Source of the DNA: Dehalobacter sp. DCM
Lineage (GTDB): Bacteria; Bacillota; Desulfitobacteriia; Desulfitobacteriales; Syntrophobotulaceae
Assembly (NCBI RefSeq): GCF_024972775.1
Contig: NZ_CP092282.1
Span: forward strand, 296,001-360,000
DNA: 64,000 bases
Direction: 5' to 3'
Each line of letters starts with the position of its first letter. Position 1 is the stretch's first letter. A program made the position numbers and the translations under genes. Below, piece by piece: positions 1 to 8,493 of this stretch. The notes beneath the pieces are model-generated. The model was given only the letters and a program-made list of their open reading frames with translations. It did no database searches and was not told where the DNA came from.

Positions 1-51
1 ACTATCTGAGCATTGTTGCCTTTATGCCGTATGCGGAGGGAGGCGGAATCC

Positions 52-408
52 ATGCCGGACAGCAGGCCCAACGCTAACCTATGGGGCAATATCATCACCT
101 GCGTCGAAATCGCCTTCGGCATTTATGAGATTGTGGGCGACAAAAGCAAGGGCATTATGATGACCAAGGCGGACGCCGAAAAAATACTGCCCGAAGCAGT
201 TGCCGCCAGGGGTGAACCGGAGGGGGAAAACCTGTGCTTTACCGATGAGCTTTCCACTTCCCTGGTGGGAGACGAACTGGTCCGGCAGGGACTGGTCACC
301 GACCCGGATTTTATCGCAAGGCAGGAAGCCGCAAAGCAGCTTGACGACGCGGAATACGATACGAGCTTTGAAACCTTCAACGAGATCGAGTTTGAACTGG
401 AACTGTGA
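52..408 (+). CDS. hypothetical ICE protein, 118 aa
   Basis: I do not recognise the family. The ATG at 52 is chosen because a GGGAGG site lies 8 bases upstream; the frame is open back to a stop at 7-9, so a longer form is possible but has no better ribosome site. The protein is soluble and acidic, with a very acidic C-terminus rich in Glu and Phe, and has no membrane segment or signal peptide. It is followed closely by a 30-codon ORF and the VirD4 N-terminal piece, so it belongs to the conjugation operon. That is the only functional clue. Confidence 0.6.
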   Translation: MPDSRPNANLWGNIITCVEIAFGIYEIVGDKSKGIMMTKADAEKILPEAVAARGEPEGENLCFTDELSTSLVGDELVRQGLVTDPDFIARQEAAKQLDDAEYDTSFETFNEIEFELEL

Positions 409-418
409 GGTGACTGAA

Positions 419-511
419 TTGAAACGGTGGCTGGAAAACACGCCTGTAAAAAATGAAATCGCCGAAACCATGATAAGCGAACAGGAGCAGGGCCTGGAGG
501 TAGAGCCATGA
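419..511 (+). CDS. small ICE protein, 30 aa, coupled to the next gene
   Basis: This short frame starts at a TTG with GAGG 8 bases upstream. Its stop (TGA, 509-511) overlaps the ATG of the next gene (508-510) in an ATGA arrangement typical of translational coupling. The product is about one quarter acidic residues and has no recognisable motif. It may be a real small protein or only a coupling leader. The ribosome site and the overlap are the support; the function is unknown. Confidence 0.4.
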   Translation: MKRWLENTPVKNEIAETMISEQEQGLEVEP

Positions 512-972
512 AAATAAGACCAAAGCTGATGATATGCTCCCTGATATTTTTGACCGGCGGCTTTGTCAATCTCTTTTTTTCCACTGCCATCCACGGCCTA
601 TTGTCCAGGCAGATGACGGTGTTGAAGCTGCCGCCTATCGGCCAGTGCCTTGCCAGCCTGTTTTCAAGCAAGCAGCATTTTCTTCTTTACCTCTGCTTGC
701 AGAGCTTCATACTGATTCTGTCGGTCATGTACTTTCTCACCAACCTGCGGCCCTATCAGTCGGATTTGACGGAGATCACGCCGGACATTAAGACACCCGT
801 GGCGGTTGGACAGTACCAGCATGGCTCGGCGCGATGGCTCAAAGACGGAGAAAAGGGCAAAGCCTTTGCAAGCTTTGTTTTAAATCCCGACAATCCACAA
901 ATGAAAGAACTGATCGAAACAGGCTATGACAATTTGGAATTTTTCAAAAAAGAAAAGACCGGGGGCGGTTAA
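508..972 (+). CDS. N-terminal membrane part of a VirD4/TraG-type coupling protein
   Basis: The 154-aa product has two hydrophobic segments (about residues 8-28 and 52-75). A soluble stretch with Gly-Ser-Ala-Arg-Trp follows at about residue 108, the motif that in VirD4/TraG proteins lies just after the N-terminal membrane anchor and before the ATPase domain. The ATPase domain is missing here and occurs as a separate frame at 1780-3381, beyond an oppositely oriented kinase-like gene. I infer that the two frames were once one coupling-protein gene, split by an insertion. It could instead be a naturally separate anchor subunit. The ATG overlaps the stop of the 30-codon ORF before it. Confidence 0.6.
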   Translation: MKIRPKLMICSLIFLTGGFVNLFFSTAIHGLLSRQMTVLKLPPIGQCLASLFSSKQHFLLYLCLQSFILILSVMYFLTNLRPYQSDLTEITPDIKTPVAVGQYQHGSARWLKDGEKGKAFASFVLNPDNPQMKELIETGYDNLEFFKKEKTGGG

Positions 973-1080
973 CCCCCCGGTCAGATGGAATGGCATTATA
1001 GGGATTGTCCTAAAAAAGGCTTATGCTACATTCCCGTTTTGCTCATAATGTACGACAGCTAAAAGCAAATTCATTTATTA

Positions 1081-1614
1081 CTATTTGATGGATAGAATAT
1101 ATAAATATTGTTTGACAATCATTTCGGCATTTTCAGAAATGGGTTTTGTCCCATCGACATGTATTATAGGACATACGAGAGTTTCTGCCCATTGCCCGAT
1201 TTTGGATAAAGAACGCGACTCCACAAAATCAACAAATTTCAAATGCTGTTCGTACATATCACCGCCTTCACGAATGCGTTCTCCATGCTGTTCACAAGCT
1301 CGCTGTTTTATGCGTTCAATACGAATTTCAAGCGGTGCTGACATAAATACAGCCAGCTCGTACATTGACGAAATTTCTTCTCCAAAATTTCCAGTAACGG
1401 CAGAAATAACAAATAAACGATACTCTTTAATATCGGAAAGCATTAAATTTAAACAATCCTCTCGTGTACGCTCTACGGTGTATGGAATTCCTGATTTTAC
1501 AAAGTGATAATCTTCAATGTCCATATTCTTGAAACCCAAAACGCGCGCTAACTCTCTTCCAAGAGAAGATTTTCCGCTACCGTTTGCACCAAAGACAATT
1601 ATTCCTCTTGGCAT
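1081..1614 (-). CDS. P-loop nucleotide kinase-like ATPase, 177 aa
   Basis: The N-terminus carries a Walker A motif (GANGSGKSS, about residues 9-17) followed by the helix and short acidic stretch seen in small-molecule and nucleotide kinases of the adenylate/shikimate kinase fold. No specific substrate can be read from the sequence. The gene lies opposite to the surrounding conjugation genes and in visibly more AT-rich DNA than its neighbours, so it looks like a recent insertion (cargo) between the two coupling-protein pieces. The ATG at 1614 is the only good start, next to the Walker motif. Confidence 0.65.
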   Translation of the reverse strand: MPRGIIVFGANGSGKSSLGRELARVLGFKNMDIEDYHFVKSGIPYTVERTREDCLNLMLSDIKEYRLFVISAVTGNFGEEISSMYELAVFMSAPLEIRIERIKQRACEQHGERIREGGDMYEQHLKFVDFVESRSLSKIGQWAETLVCPIIHVDGTKPISENAEMIVKQYLYILSIK

Positions 1615-1779
1615 CTTTGCACCTGCCTAAAATATAAATAATTGGAACTTTATGTCAATATTTACATCTGTACGAACTTCTGATGCCCCCAGAAATTCTA
1701 TTTATATAAATCATAGCTTACCACTTATAAACACTTCCCTCAATTAATAATTTGTAAACAAAGAAAGGAGTCGTAGCCT

Positions 1780-3381
1780 ATGCGAACAATCAAATACCTG
1801 TTTCATCACCCCAAGCTGATACCCAAACGAAAATTGAATACCGATGAGGACGCCGCCTTTGCTTTACGCGAGGGCGGCGTTGTTATTGGTGTAAAAAAGG
1901 AGGGCGATAACGAGCGTATTTATTATGTGGGCGAGGACAGCCATCTTTTGTGTATCGGAGCCACCCGCAGCGGCAAGACCCGCAATCTGGTGGTGCAGTC
2001 CATCTGCACCCTGGGATTGGCCGGGGAATCCATCGTGGTTAGTGACCCGAAAGCGGAGTTATACGACTACACCGCGGAGTTTCTCAAAAAACTCGGTTAC
2101 AGGGTGCTGGTGCTGGATTTCAAAACCCCGTCCAAAAGTATGCGGTATAACCTGTTGCAGCCCATTATCAATGCGGTCAACCGGGGCGACACCGATCGCG
2201 CGGAAATGCTGGCCTGGGATCTGACCAACAACCTTGTTGGCAAGGCGGAGGGCGAAAAGATATGGATTAACGGTGAATGCTCCATCATTGCCGCCGCCAT
2301 CCTCTGCGTGGTCTGCGATAACAAACGCCGGCCCGATTATCAGAACCTCACCAATGTCTACTGGTTTATTGCTGAAATGGTAAAGATGATCGGAAACAAA
2401 ATGCCCCTCTTAGAGTACGTCAAAAAACTGCCGCCCTCCCATCCCGCCAAGGCGCTGCTCTCTATTTCCGATGTGGCGCCGTCAAGGACAAGGGGCAGCT
2501 TCTACACCTCTGCCTTGACAACACTCAGATTGTTTACCTCCAGGTCCATCTATTCCGTTACCCATACCAGCGACTTTGAATTGCAGGACATCGGGCAGGA
2601 AAAGCACGCATTGTTCATTATATTGCCGGACGAAAAGACCACCTTTTATCCGGTGGCCTCCCTCATCGTGTCGCAGCAATATGAGCAGCTTGCTAATTTG
2701 GCCGATGCGAGGGGCGGCAGGTTAAAGCAGCGGGTGAACTTCATGCTGGACGAATTCGGAAATTTCACCACTATCAGTGACTTTACGAACAAACTCACAG
2801 TAGGCGGCGGGCGTGGGATGCGGTTCAACCTGTTTATCCAGTCCTTTTCCCAATTAAAGGAAAAGTATGACGAGAACATTTCGGACACCATCAAGGCCAA
2901 CTGCCAGACCTGGGTTTATTTGCAGGCCGACGACATGGATACTTTGCGGGAAATCAGCGAAAAGCTGGGGACCTACACCGTTTCCAGCTATCAGCTATCG
3001 GCCAGTCATGCAAAGTACACTACCCCTTCAAGCTCCCACAGTATCAGCCTGATTGAACGCAAGCTTTTGAATGTAGACGAAGTGCGGCGGGTTTCCCGTC
3101 CTTACCAGATCGTCACGTCCCGGACCCATCCCGCCATCATGGTTGCCCCCGACCTGTCGGAGTGGTATTTCAACAAAATGCTCGGCCTGGGGGACAAGGA
3201 GCATAATCGCAGGTTAAGGGAAGAACGGGAGCAGAAACGCCAGGTTGTCACCGACGTGGACAAGGAAATCGCCCTGTGGAATATCTGGGTCTACTATCAA
3301 AAGGACATCATGCGCAAGCTCCAGCAAAAGGCCGCCGAGGGCAAAGTACAGCCGGCAAACGGTGAAGATGATTCAGATTAA
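1780..3381 (+). CDS. VirD4/TraG-type conjugative coupling ATPase (T4SS)
   Basis: This is the coupling ATPase that brings the relaxase-DNA complex to the secretion channel. Walker A is GATRSGK at residues 60-66 and Walker B is LDEFG with Asp324-Glu325, as in the TraG/VirD4 family. The protein (533 aa) lacks the N-terminal transmembrane anchor normal for the family; an anchor-like frame lies at 508-972, past an inserted kinase-like gene. The ATG at 1780 has AAAGGAG upstream, so this part can be translated alone. The first 20 or so residues look unlike the family and may be read from inserted DNA. Whether the anchorless ATPase is active is unclear. Confidence 0.88.
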   Translation: MRTIKYLFHHPKLIPKRKLNTDEDAAFALREGGVVIGVKKEGDNERIYYVGEDSHLLCIGATRSGKTRNLVVQSICTLGLAGESIVVSDPKAELYDYTAEFLKKLGYRVLVLDFKTPSKSMRYNLLQPIINAVNRGDTDRAEMLAWDLTNNLVGKAEGEKIWINGECSIIAAAILCVVCDNKRRPDYQNLTNVYWFIAEMVKMIGNKMPLLEYVKKLPPSHPAKALLSISDVAPSRTRGSFYTSALTTLRLFTSRSIYSVTHTSDFELQDIGQEKHALFIILPDEKTTFYPVASLIVSQQYEQLANLADARGGRLKQRVNFMLDEFGNFTTISDFTNKLTVGGGRGMRFNLFIQSFSQLKEKYDENISDTIKANCQTWVYLQADDMDTLREISEKLGTYTVSSYQLSASHAKYTTPSSSHSISLIERKLLNVDEVRRVSRPYQIVTSRTHPAIMVAPDLSEWYFNKMLGLGDKEHNRRLREEREQKRQVVTDVDKEIALWNIWVYYQKDIMRKLQQKAAEGKVQPANGEDDSD

Positions 3382-3396
3382 GGAAAGGAGGATTTT

Positions 3397-3756
3397 ATGA
3401 AATCGAACAACGCAACAAAAAAGACAGGCAGGCTTTTGAAGAAAGTCCAGGTCTCCGTTGCCGTCTTAGCGGCAACGGCAATGACGGCGGTGCCGGCCTA
3501 TGCTGCCGACGGCGTTCAGGGCAGCAAGCTTGTCACGGGGACGGAAAAGCTGATCGGCGATGTCACCACCTGGTTGATGGTGCTGGCTCCGGTGGTGACG
3601 GGCCTGCTGATCATCTATTTTTGCATCCGCCGCTCTGCCGCCGATGAAATGGACACCAAAAAATGGAACAACCGTATTACGGTAGCCATTGTTTCCTGTA
3701 TCGGCGCCGTACTCGGTTCGGCCACCCTGAACCTGATTATCGGCTACTATCAGTAG
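3397..3756 (+). CDS. VirB2/TrbC-like conjugative pilin
   Basis: The 119-aa product has a basic N-terminus and a Sec signal peptide with a likely cut after VPAYA (about residue 36), then two hydrophobic segments (about residues 56-76 and 92-112) joined by a short charged loop. This signal-plus-two-helix layout is that of VirB2/TrbC pilins. The gene follows the coupling ATPase by 15 bases with a strong AAAGGAGG site. The call rests on topology and position; the sequence has no diagnostic residue motif. Confidence 0.65.
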   Translation: MKSNNATKKTGRLLKKVQVSVAVLAATAMTAVPAYAADGVQGSKLVTGTEKLIGDVTTWLMVLAPVVTGLLIIYFCIRRSAADEMDTKKWNNRITVAIVSCIGAVLGSATLNLIIGYYQ

Positions 3757-3819
3757 CTCAGGCAGAAGTCTGACAAATACAGTATTTTTTTATCAATCAT
3801 ATTAAAGGAGGATTTTTCT

Positions 3820-4071
3820 ATGCAAGACCTTATGAACAAGGCAAAGACAAAGGCGATGACAGTCGCATATTCCGCAAAGGCAGGACTGGACAAAGTGAAG
3901 GCCGCCGTATCCAGCCGTGACGGTCAGGGTGCGCTTGATACCGCTGTCACTGTCCTGATTTCGATTGTTTTGGGAGCCCTTATCCTTGGCGGCCTGTATC
4001 TCATCATCAATGGCACGGTGCTCCCTCAAATCACCGAGCGTATCAGAGAGATGTTCAATTACAAAGGTTGA
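3820..4071 (+). CDS. DUF6133-type small pilin-like protein
   Basis: The 83-aa product has an amphipathic basic N-terminal half, then a GQG-ALDTAV junction (about residues 36-43), one long hydrophobic helix (about residues 41-64) and a short charged tail. This resembles class III (Flp/TadE-like) prepilins, in which a peptidase cuts just before the hydrophobic helix. The DUF4320 protein at 22299 has a very similar GQG-YIDVVV junction, and the ICE encodes a prepilin peptidase at 13095. I infer that this is a peptidase substrate and possible major pilin. It has a strong AAAGGAGG ribosome site. The DUF number is from memory. Confidence 0.6.
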   Translation: MQDLMNKAKTKAMTVAYSAKAGLDKVKAAVSSRDGQGALDTAVTVLISIVLGALILGGLYLIINGTVLPQITERIREMFNYKG

Positions 4072-4149
4072 TTACAGGCAACCCAATAATCATATCTGAC
4101 CGGCAGAGGCACCACCCCTGCTTACTTTATTTTACGGAGGATTTGGAAA

Positions 4150-4449
4150 ATGAAGATTAAGGCTGAAATGAGGAGCATTTTTCAGAACAGCGGCAAGCTG
4201 AAAGCCGTGTCCAACCTTGTGCTGGAGGACAGCTTCGTAGTGAAAAACGTGCGGGTGATCGACGGCAAAAACGGCCTGTTTGTGTCCATGCCCAGCCGTC
4301 AAAACGCCGACGGCAGATACTCCGACATATGCTTCCCCATCCGGTCCGAAGTGCGGGAGCAAATCGAAAAAGAGGTGTTGGATGCCTACTATGAGGCGCT
4401 TGCAAAGGACGAACAGGCCGGGGACAGAACGGACAGCGACGCTTTGTAA
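4150..4449 (+). CDS. SpoVG family protein
   Basis: The 99-aa product has the SpoVG layout: a short beta-rich N-terminal half, the central segment around VKNVRVIDGKNGLFVSMPS (residues 30-48), and a helical C-terminus starting at ICFPI. SpoVG proteins are small nucleic-acid-binding regulators of sporulation and cell-wall genes; homologues occur on gram-positive mobile elements. Being inside the transfer operon, this copy is more likely an element regulator than the host SpoVG. The site ACGGAGG precedes the ATG. Confidence 0.85.
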   Translation: MKIKAEMRSIFQNSGKLKAVSNLVLEDSFVVKNVRVIDGKNGLFVSMPSRQNADGRYSDICFPIRSEVREQIEKEVLDAYYEALAKDEQAGDRTDSDAL

Positions 4450-4463
4450 AGCAAAATCTTTGA

Positions 4464-4490
4464 GGGAGTACCGCGCTGTGCGGTACTCCC
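4464..4490 (+). other. intergenic hairpin between spoVG-like and trbL-like genes
   Basis: Arms 4464-4474 and 4480-4490 form a perfect 11-bp stem with a 5-base loop. There is no T-run after it, so it is unlikely to be a complete terminator. It lies 23 bases before the start codon of the TrbL-like gene and could stabilise or process the operon mRNA. Confidence 0.6.
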
Positions 4491-4512
4491 CCGAAAGGGA
4501 GGTGAGGCCAAT

Positions 4513-5346
4513 TTGGAAGTGCTCCTGGTATCGCTTATCGTCGCGCTTTTAAACGGTGCAATCGCCTATATCGACGGCCTTTTAACAGGAATTGTGCCCA
4601 TGACCCTGTATGCGGAGCAATATATGACCACTGTATCCGGCACGAATATCGCGGATACCCTTTTCAATATTCTGTTCGGCTTCGGCGTGTCGCTCATCGT
4701 ATTGAAGTTTCTAAAAAAAGGGTTTGAAACCTATGTGCTTTGGAGCGACGGCGACGCGGACGAAGAACCCCTTTCCCTGCTGACCAACTTTTTCAAAGCG
4801 TTGGCAGTGGCCGTCTGCTTTCCCACCCTGTACCAATGGATGGCTGCCATTGTGGAGAATATGACGGACCAACTGCTGGCAGCGGTGGGGGCGGCTACGG
4901 ATTACGGCTGGAAGGCATGGGTAGACGGCATTTCCTCGATGGGGCTTGTGACGGCCATCTTCGGGCTGATTTTTATCATCTGCTATTTCATGCTGTACTT
5001 CCAGTTTCTCATGCGGGGGCTTGAAATCTTTATCCTGCGGGTGGGCATTCCCCTTGCCTGTGTGGGACTTCTGGACAATGACAAAGGGGTTTTCAAGGCG
5101 TACCTCAACAAGTTTTTCCAGTCCATGCTGGCCGTGGTGGTGCAGATTGTCCTTGCCAAGCTTGGCGTGGGGTTAATGCTCAATATGCATATTTTTTGGG
5201 GTGTGGCCTGTATGATACTTGCCATTCGAACACCGCGCTTTCTTCAGGACTTCCTCATCACGACGGGCGGCGGTGGCGGCGGGGTTATCAACAATGTGTA
5301 CCATTCCGTGAGGCTGATCGGCATGGCGCAAAAATTAGCAAAGTAA
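4513..5346 (+). CDS. VirB6/TrbL-like membrane protein of the conjugation channel
   Basis: The 277-aa product has at least five hydrophobic segments (about residues 1-25, 50-70, 95-115, 140-172, 180-195, 205-245) with a glycine-rich stretch near the C-terminus (residues 248-260). That matches the polytopic VirB6/TrbL class, which forms the inner-membrane part of the channel. It starts at a TTG with GGAGGTG upstream. Its place between the pilin genes and PrgI fits the usual gene order of gram-positive ICE. Family assignment rests on topology and context. Confidence 0.7.
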   Translation: MEVLLVSLIVALLNGAIAYIDGLLTGIVPMTLYAEQYMTTVSGTNIADTLFNILFGFGVSLIVLKFLKKGFETYVLWSDGDADEEPLSLLTNFFKALAVAVCFPTLYQWMAAIVENMTDQLLAAVGAATDYGWKAWVDGISSMGLVTAIFGLIFIICYFMLYFQFLMRGLEIFILRVGIPLACVGLLDNDKGVFKAYLNKFFQSMLAVVVQIVLAKLGVGLMLNMHIFWGVACMILAIRTPRFLQDFLITTGGGGGGVINNVYHSVRLIGMAQKLAK

Positions 5347-5362
5347 AGGCGGTGGATGGGCA

Positions 5363-5575
5363 TTGGTTACGATGGACGACATTTCAAAGGCAATTATCAT
5401 CCTTGTCCGACTGGGTGCCGCCGCAAGGTTTATCTACTGCATGATAAGGCTCGCTGGTGCCGAGGAAGAACAGACAAAATATAAGAAACGGGCGAAAAAC
5501 ACCGTCATTTTCTACGTGCTGGCAGAATGTATCTGGCAGATTAAGGACCTGGTGCTGTATTACTATGCAGCGTAA
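5363..5575 (+). CDS. small conjugation-associated membrane protein, 70 aa
   Basis: The product has one or two hydrophobic segments (about residues 8-28 and 47-68) separated by a charged loop (EEEQTKYKKR). It starts at a TTG preceded by GGTGG; an ATG three codons later is the alternative. It sits between the TrbL-like gene and prgI. I do not recognise a family beyond small T4SS accessory proteins. Confidence 0.6.
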   Translation: MVTMDDISKAIIILVRLGAAARFIYCMIRLAGAEEEQTKYKKRAKNTVIFYVLAECIWQIKDLVLYYYAA

Positions 5576-5610
5576 CGGCGTAATGACGATTGTTGGAAAA
5601 GGAGGGTTTT

Positions 5611-5931
5611 ATGGAGGATGAAAAGTTGTATATCCCTATGGGGGTTAAGGCCGAAGCCGAGCTTTTCCCCGGCTTCGGCAAAAAGCAGCTCCTGCAAGCG
5701 GTGATTGGTTCGCTGGGTGCAGGAGTTGTTTCCGCTTTTGTATGGCTGCTTTCGCAAAGCGTCACCTTCACCGTTATTGGCGTACTGGCCGGCATTGTCG
5801 GCTCGGTGATGATGACCACCAAGGACCAGACCAATCTATCGGTGGTGGATCAGGTTCAGAATATGGTACGGTTTGCGAAAAGCCAGAAGATTTATCCATA
5901 CCGGTACGGCGATGAATGGAGGTTGGGCTGA
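5611..5931 (+). CDS. prgI: PrgI family protein (VirB3-like)
   Basis: The 106-aa product has a short polar N-terminus, two adjacent hydrophobic helices (about residues 27-47 and 51-68) and a C-terminal polar tail, the normal PrgI/VirB3 layout. PrgI-type proteins work with the VirB4 ATPase in gram-positive conjugation channels. The ATG at 5611 is chosen over the upstream TTG because AAGGAGGG sits right before it. Its stop overlaps the next ATG. In many ICE virB4 follows directly; here the next genes are a 53-codon ORF and a methyltransferase, and virB4 is about 21 kb away. Confidence 0.75.
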   Translation: MEDEKLYIPMGVKAEAELFPGFGKKQLLQAVIGSLGAGVVSAFVWLLSQSVTFTVIGVLAGIVGSVMMTTKDQTNLSVVDQVQNMVRFAKSQKIYPYRYGDEWRLG

Positions 5932-6092
5932 TGTACGCGATGATACCCGTATATTACCCGTCCGTCGAGGTACACCCCTGTATTGTCAACGATATTTTCA
6001 GAGAGCTGATGAAAATAGAAGAACAAAAAAATATTGTGGAAGAAAACGAGCTGAATATGGAGCTTGATGAGGATATCGGACAGGAAATGTGA
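5931..6092 (+). CDS. small acidic ICE protein, 53 aa
   Basis: The ATG at 5931 overlaps the prgI stop (TGATG) and the frame ends at 6092, next to the methyltransferase start. The C-terminal half is strongly acidic and predicted helical (runs of Glu, Asp, Lys, Asn). Tight overlaps on both sides argue that it is translated. I do not know the family. Confidence 0.5.
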   Translation: MYAMIPVYYPSVEVHPCIVNDIFRELMKIEEQKNIVEENELNMELDEDIGQEM

Positions 6093-6100
6093 GGCCGCCC

Positions 6101-7192
6101 ATGCAGACGACCTTCATAGACTTTTTTGCAGGTATCGGGGGCTTTCGTGCGGGGCTTGAAGCCTGCGGCATGAAATGCATCGGACATTGTGAAATCGACA
6201 AATATGCAGATAAAAGCTATCGGGCTATATTTGATGTGAAGGAGGATGAATGGTTTGCACGCGACATCACCAAAATCGAACCGGGAGATGTGCCCTGCGC
6301 CCATCTCTGGACTGCCGGATTCCCCTGCCAGGATATCAGCGTTGCTGGCAGCCGGCGAGGGCTTGACGGAGAACGAAGCGGCCTGTTTTTTGAAATTGTT
6401 AGACTCATCAAAGGCAAAGCTGCCGAAGATCGGCCCCAATGGGTTATCCTTGAAAATGTTAAAAATTTGTTTTCCGTTCATAACGGATGGGATTTTACGA
6501 CCGTTCTCTTTGAAATGGCCGCCCTCGGCTATGATTTGCAGTACGGATTGGTTAATTCGAGAGATTTCGGAGTCCCGCAAAACAGAGAACGGGTCTACAT
6601 TGTCGCTCATCGACATACTGGAGACGGATGTACCGGAAGGATATTTCCTCTCCCAAGCGGCAATGGAAAAGCTCTTATCCAAATCATAGGCGGGATGCAG
6701 GGACGGAGGGTTTACTGCCCTGAAGGAATCAGCGCCACCCTCACCGCACAGGGCGGCGGCGGTGGCTCCAAAACGGGGCTTTACTGCATGGGTTTGGGTG
6801 TCCACCGCATTGACGGTATTAAGGAAGGGCTGGAACTGGCCCATGCCATTACCGCCGGCGATTACCGGGGACTGGACCGGAACCAGACGCAAAACGCCGT
6901 GTTGGAGGGCTGCGAAACCTGCTTGCAGGCGGAGGATAAAAACGATTGCCCCTTCTGCTTCATCGATCTGAATAAAAACCCGAAGCTGACCGACATTGCA
7001 CGGTGCATCAAGGCCCATTATAACGTCGGAGTGACCAACAGAGGCGCGGATAACTCCGGGGTTTTGCATTTGTGCAGGCGGGTTGGCAGGGGACTGGCGC
7101 AGACCCTGGAAACGAGCTGCAATCAGGGGATTATCTTGGCCTGTGGGCGGATACGACGCCTGACGCCAAGGGAGTGCTGGCGGTTTATTTAG
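6101..7192 (+). pseudogene. cytosine-C5 DNA methyltransferase, 5' part (interrupted)
   Basis: The product has the C5-methyltransferase motifs: FAGIGG (residues 9-14, SAM binding), the catalytic PCQ with Cys76, and ENV at about residue 122. It would methylate cytosine in DNA, often as an anti-restriction function of mobile elements. The frame stops at 7192 with a TAG supplied by the inserted element; the last native residues are Cys-Trp-Arg of the conserved C-terminal motif. The rest of that motif, carrying the QAGNSV sequence, lies at 12645-12804 beyond the element. Without it the SAM pocket is incomplete and the enzyme is probably inactive. The ATG at 6101 is preferred over the GTG at 6089 because GTGAGG serves as its ribosome site. 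Confidence 0.88.
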
Positions 7193-7198
7193 GAACTA

Positions 7199-7225
7199 TA
7201 CACGGTAGTTAATTACACGATAGAA
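7199..7225 (+). repeat. left-end recombinase-binding-type repeats
   Basis: Two related motifs, TACACGGTAG (7199-7208) and TACACGATAGAA (7214-7225), lie just inside the left end. The second is repeated as an exact 12-bp inverted copy near the right end. They are probably binding sites for the element's recombinases. Confidence 0.65.
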
Positions 7226-7332
7226 AGACGATGTAAAGCCATGTTACTACAGCCTTCTATAAGCGTGTTACAATATCTGTACCTGTAGGGTACTCTGCAG
7301 GAATTTTATTGTACATCGTATAGGAGGTTCGT

Positions 7333-8493
7333 ATGGAAAAAGAACAACGAGTTTTCAAGGTGATGCGCGCACTGATGCCAGCACCGTCAGGTGGTGAAAG
7401 GGAACTATGGCTGATCACAAGGCACGGCATCCCGTTTTACCAGATCAATGAATGGCTGGACTTGAAGAGCATTCGAAAGATCAGCACCGGAAAGGAGTAC
7501 GCACACAAGCTTTGTGTATATCTTAACTTTCTGCATGGGCAGGGAATATCGTTTGAGGATGCCGTAACAGATGATGTTATGGCATTTTTAATGCGGCTTA
7601 TGGGTAGGAGCTATGAGGACGGAGGCGTTATTCGGCTGCGGGCCCCATTGTCATACAGCACCCTCAGCAAGTATGTCACTGTCATCACCGAATTCTACAA
7701 ATGGCTCGAACAGACCGGTATGCATCATGTTGAGTTTCAGACAATGGACAATGCGAAGAGGGCCCAAAAATCGTTTCTCTATGGCCAGATCAGTTCTTAT
7801 GAGTACAAATACATTATTGACCGACACATGTTAAGGCTGACCGCGAAACGGGAGTACATCAAATGGTATACGGATGATGAAGTGGTGACCATCTGCTCCT
7901 GTTTTCTGACATTACGCGATCTGGCTATATTTTTGGTCACGCTGGAAGGCTTCAGGATAGACGAAGTACTAAGCATGCAGCTTGAAGATTATGATTCTCA
8001 AGCTGGCCGTATCAGTCCGAGCCGGTCAAAAGGTAAACCGGACGCATCTTCGGGAGATTTCAAGCACCGCACTGTCTTTCTTCCGCAATCAACACGTGAT
8101 GTGCTGGACCGCTATCTTTTGACAGAGAGGTCCCAGGCGGAAACACAATCCGGCCTGCTCAGTCAGACTATCTTTATCAATCTGAAAGCCGGGTGCAGCC
8201 AGGGTACTCCCCTTGCATACCGCAATTACTGGGAGATTTTGAAAAAGTGTGCGGCACGGGCGGGTCTTGACAGCAAAAAAATCCGTACCCACAGCGGACG
8301 CAGCACGAAAGTCATGCAATTTCTGGAGCATCAGGCGGCGCATCCGGAGAACAACATTTCCGATGCGATGATTTCGGAGCACTTTGGCTGGAAGAGCCTG
8401 GATTCTATCGAGCCATACCGCAATTACAACAATCCGATTATCGCCAAGGCGGTGTTTGATAAGCTTCAAAAGGCAAAGGAGGGGCAAAGATGA
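7333..8493 (+). CDS. tyrosine recombinase 1 of the trio (TnpA-like), 386 aa
   Basis: The N-terminal half is a SAM-like core-binding domain; the C-terminal half has the tyrosine-recombinase residues: Arg in GFRIDEV (about residue 210), His-x-x-Arg in THSGRS (about residue 320) and a C-terminal Tyr in EPYRNY. It is the first gene of the element and has AGGAGG before its ATG. Its length is close to that of Tn554 TnpA (361 aa). Its stop overlaps the start of recombinase 2 (ATGA), so the trio is translationally coupled. Confidence 0.88.
   Translation: MEKEQRVFKVMRALMPAPSGGERELWLITRHGIPFYQINEWLDLKSIRKISTGKEYAHKLCVYLNFLHGQGISFEDAVTDDVMAFLMRLMGRSYEDGGVIRLRAPLSYSTLSKYVTVITEFYKWLEQTGMHHVEFQTMDNAKRAQKSFLYGQISSYEYKYIIDRHMLRLTAKREYIKWYTDDEVVTICSCFLTLRDLAIFLVTLEGFRIDEVLSMQLEDYDSQAGRISPSRSKGKPDASSGDFKHRTVFLPQSTRDVLDRYLLTERSQAETQSGLLSQTIFINLKAGCSQGTPLAYRNYWEILKKCAARAGLDSKKIRTHSGRSTKVMQFLEHQAAHPENNISDAMISEHFGWKSLDSIEPYRNYNNPIIAKAVFDKLQKAKEGQR

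Noticed and set aside
5954-7069. 371-codon minus-strand open frame
   Set aside because: It lies antisense over the methyltransferase, which has clear motifs; the frame has no family motif or ribosome site.
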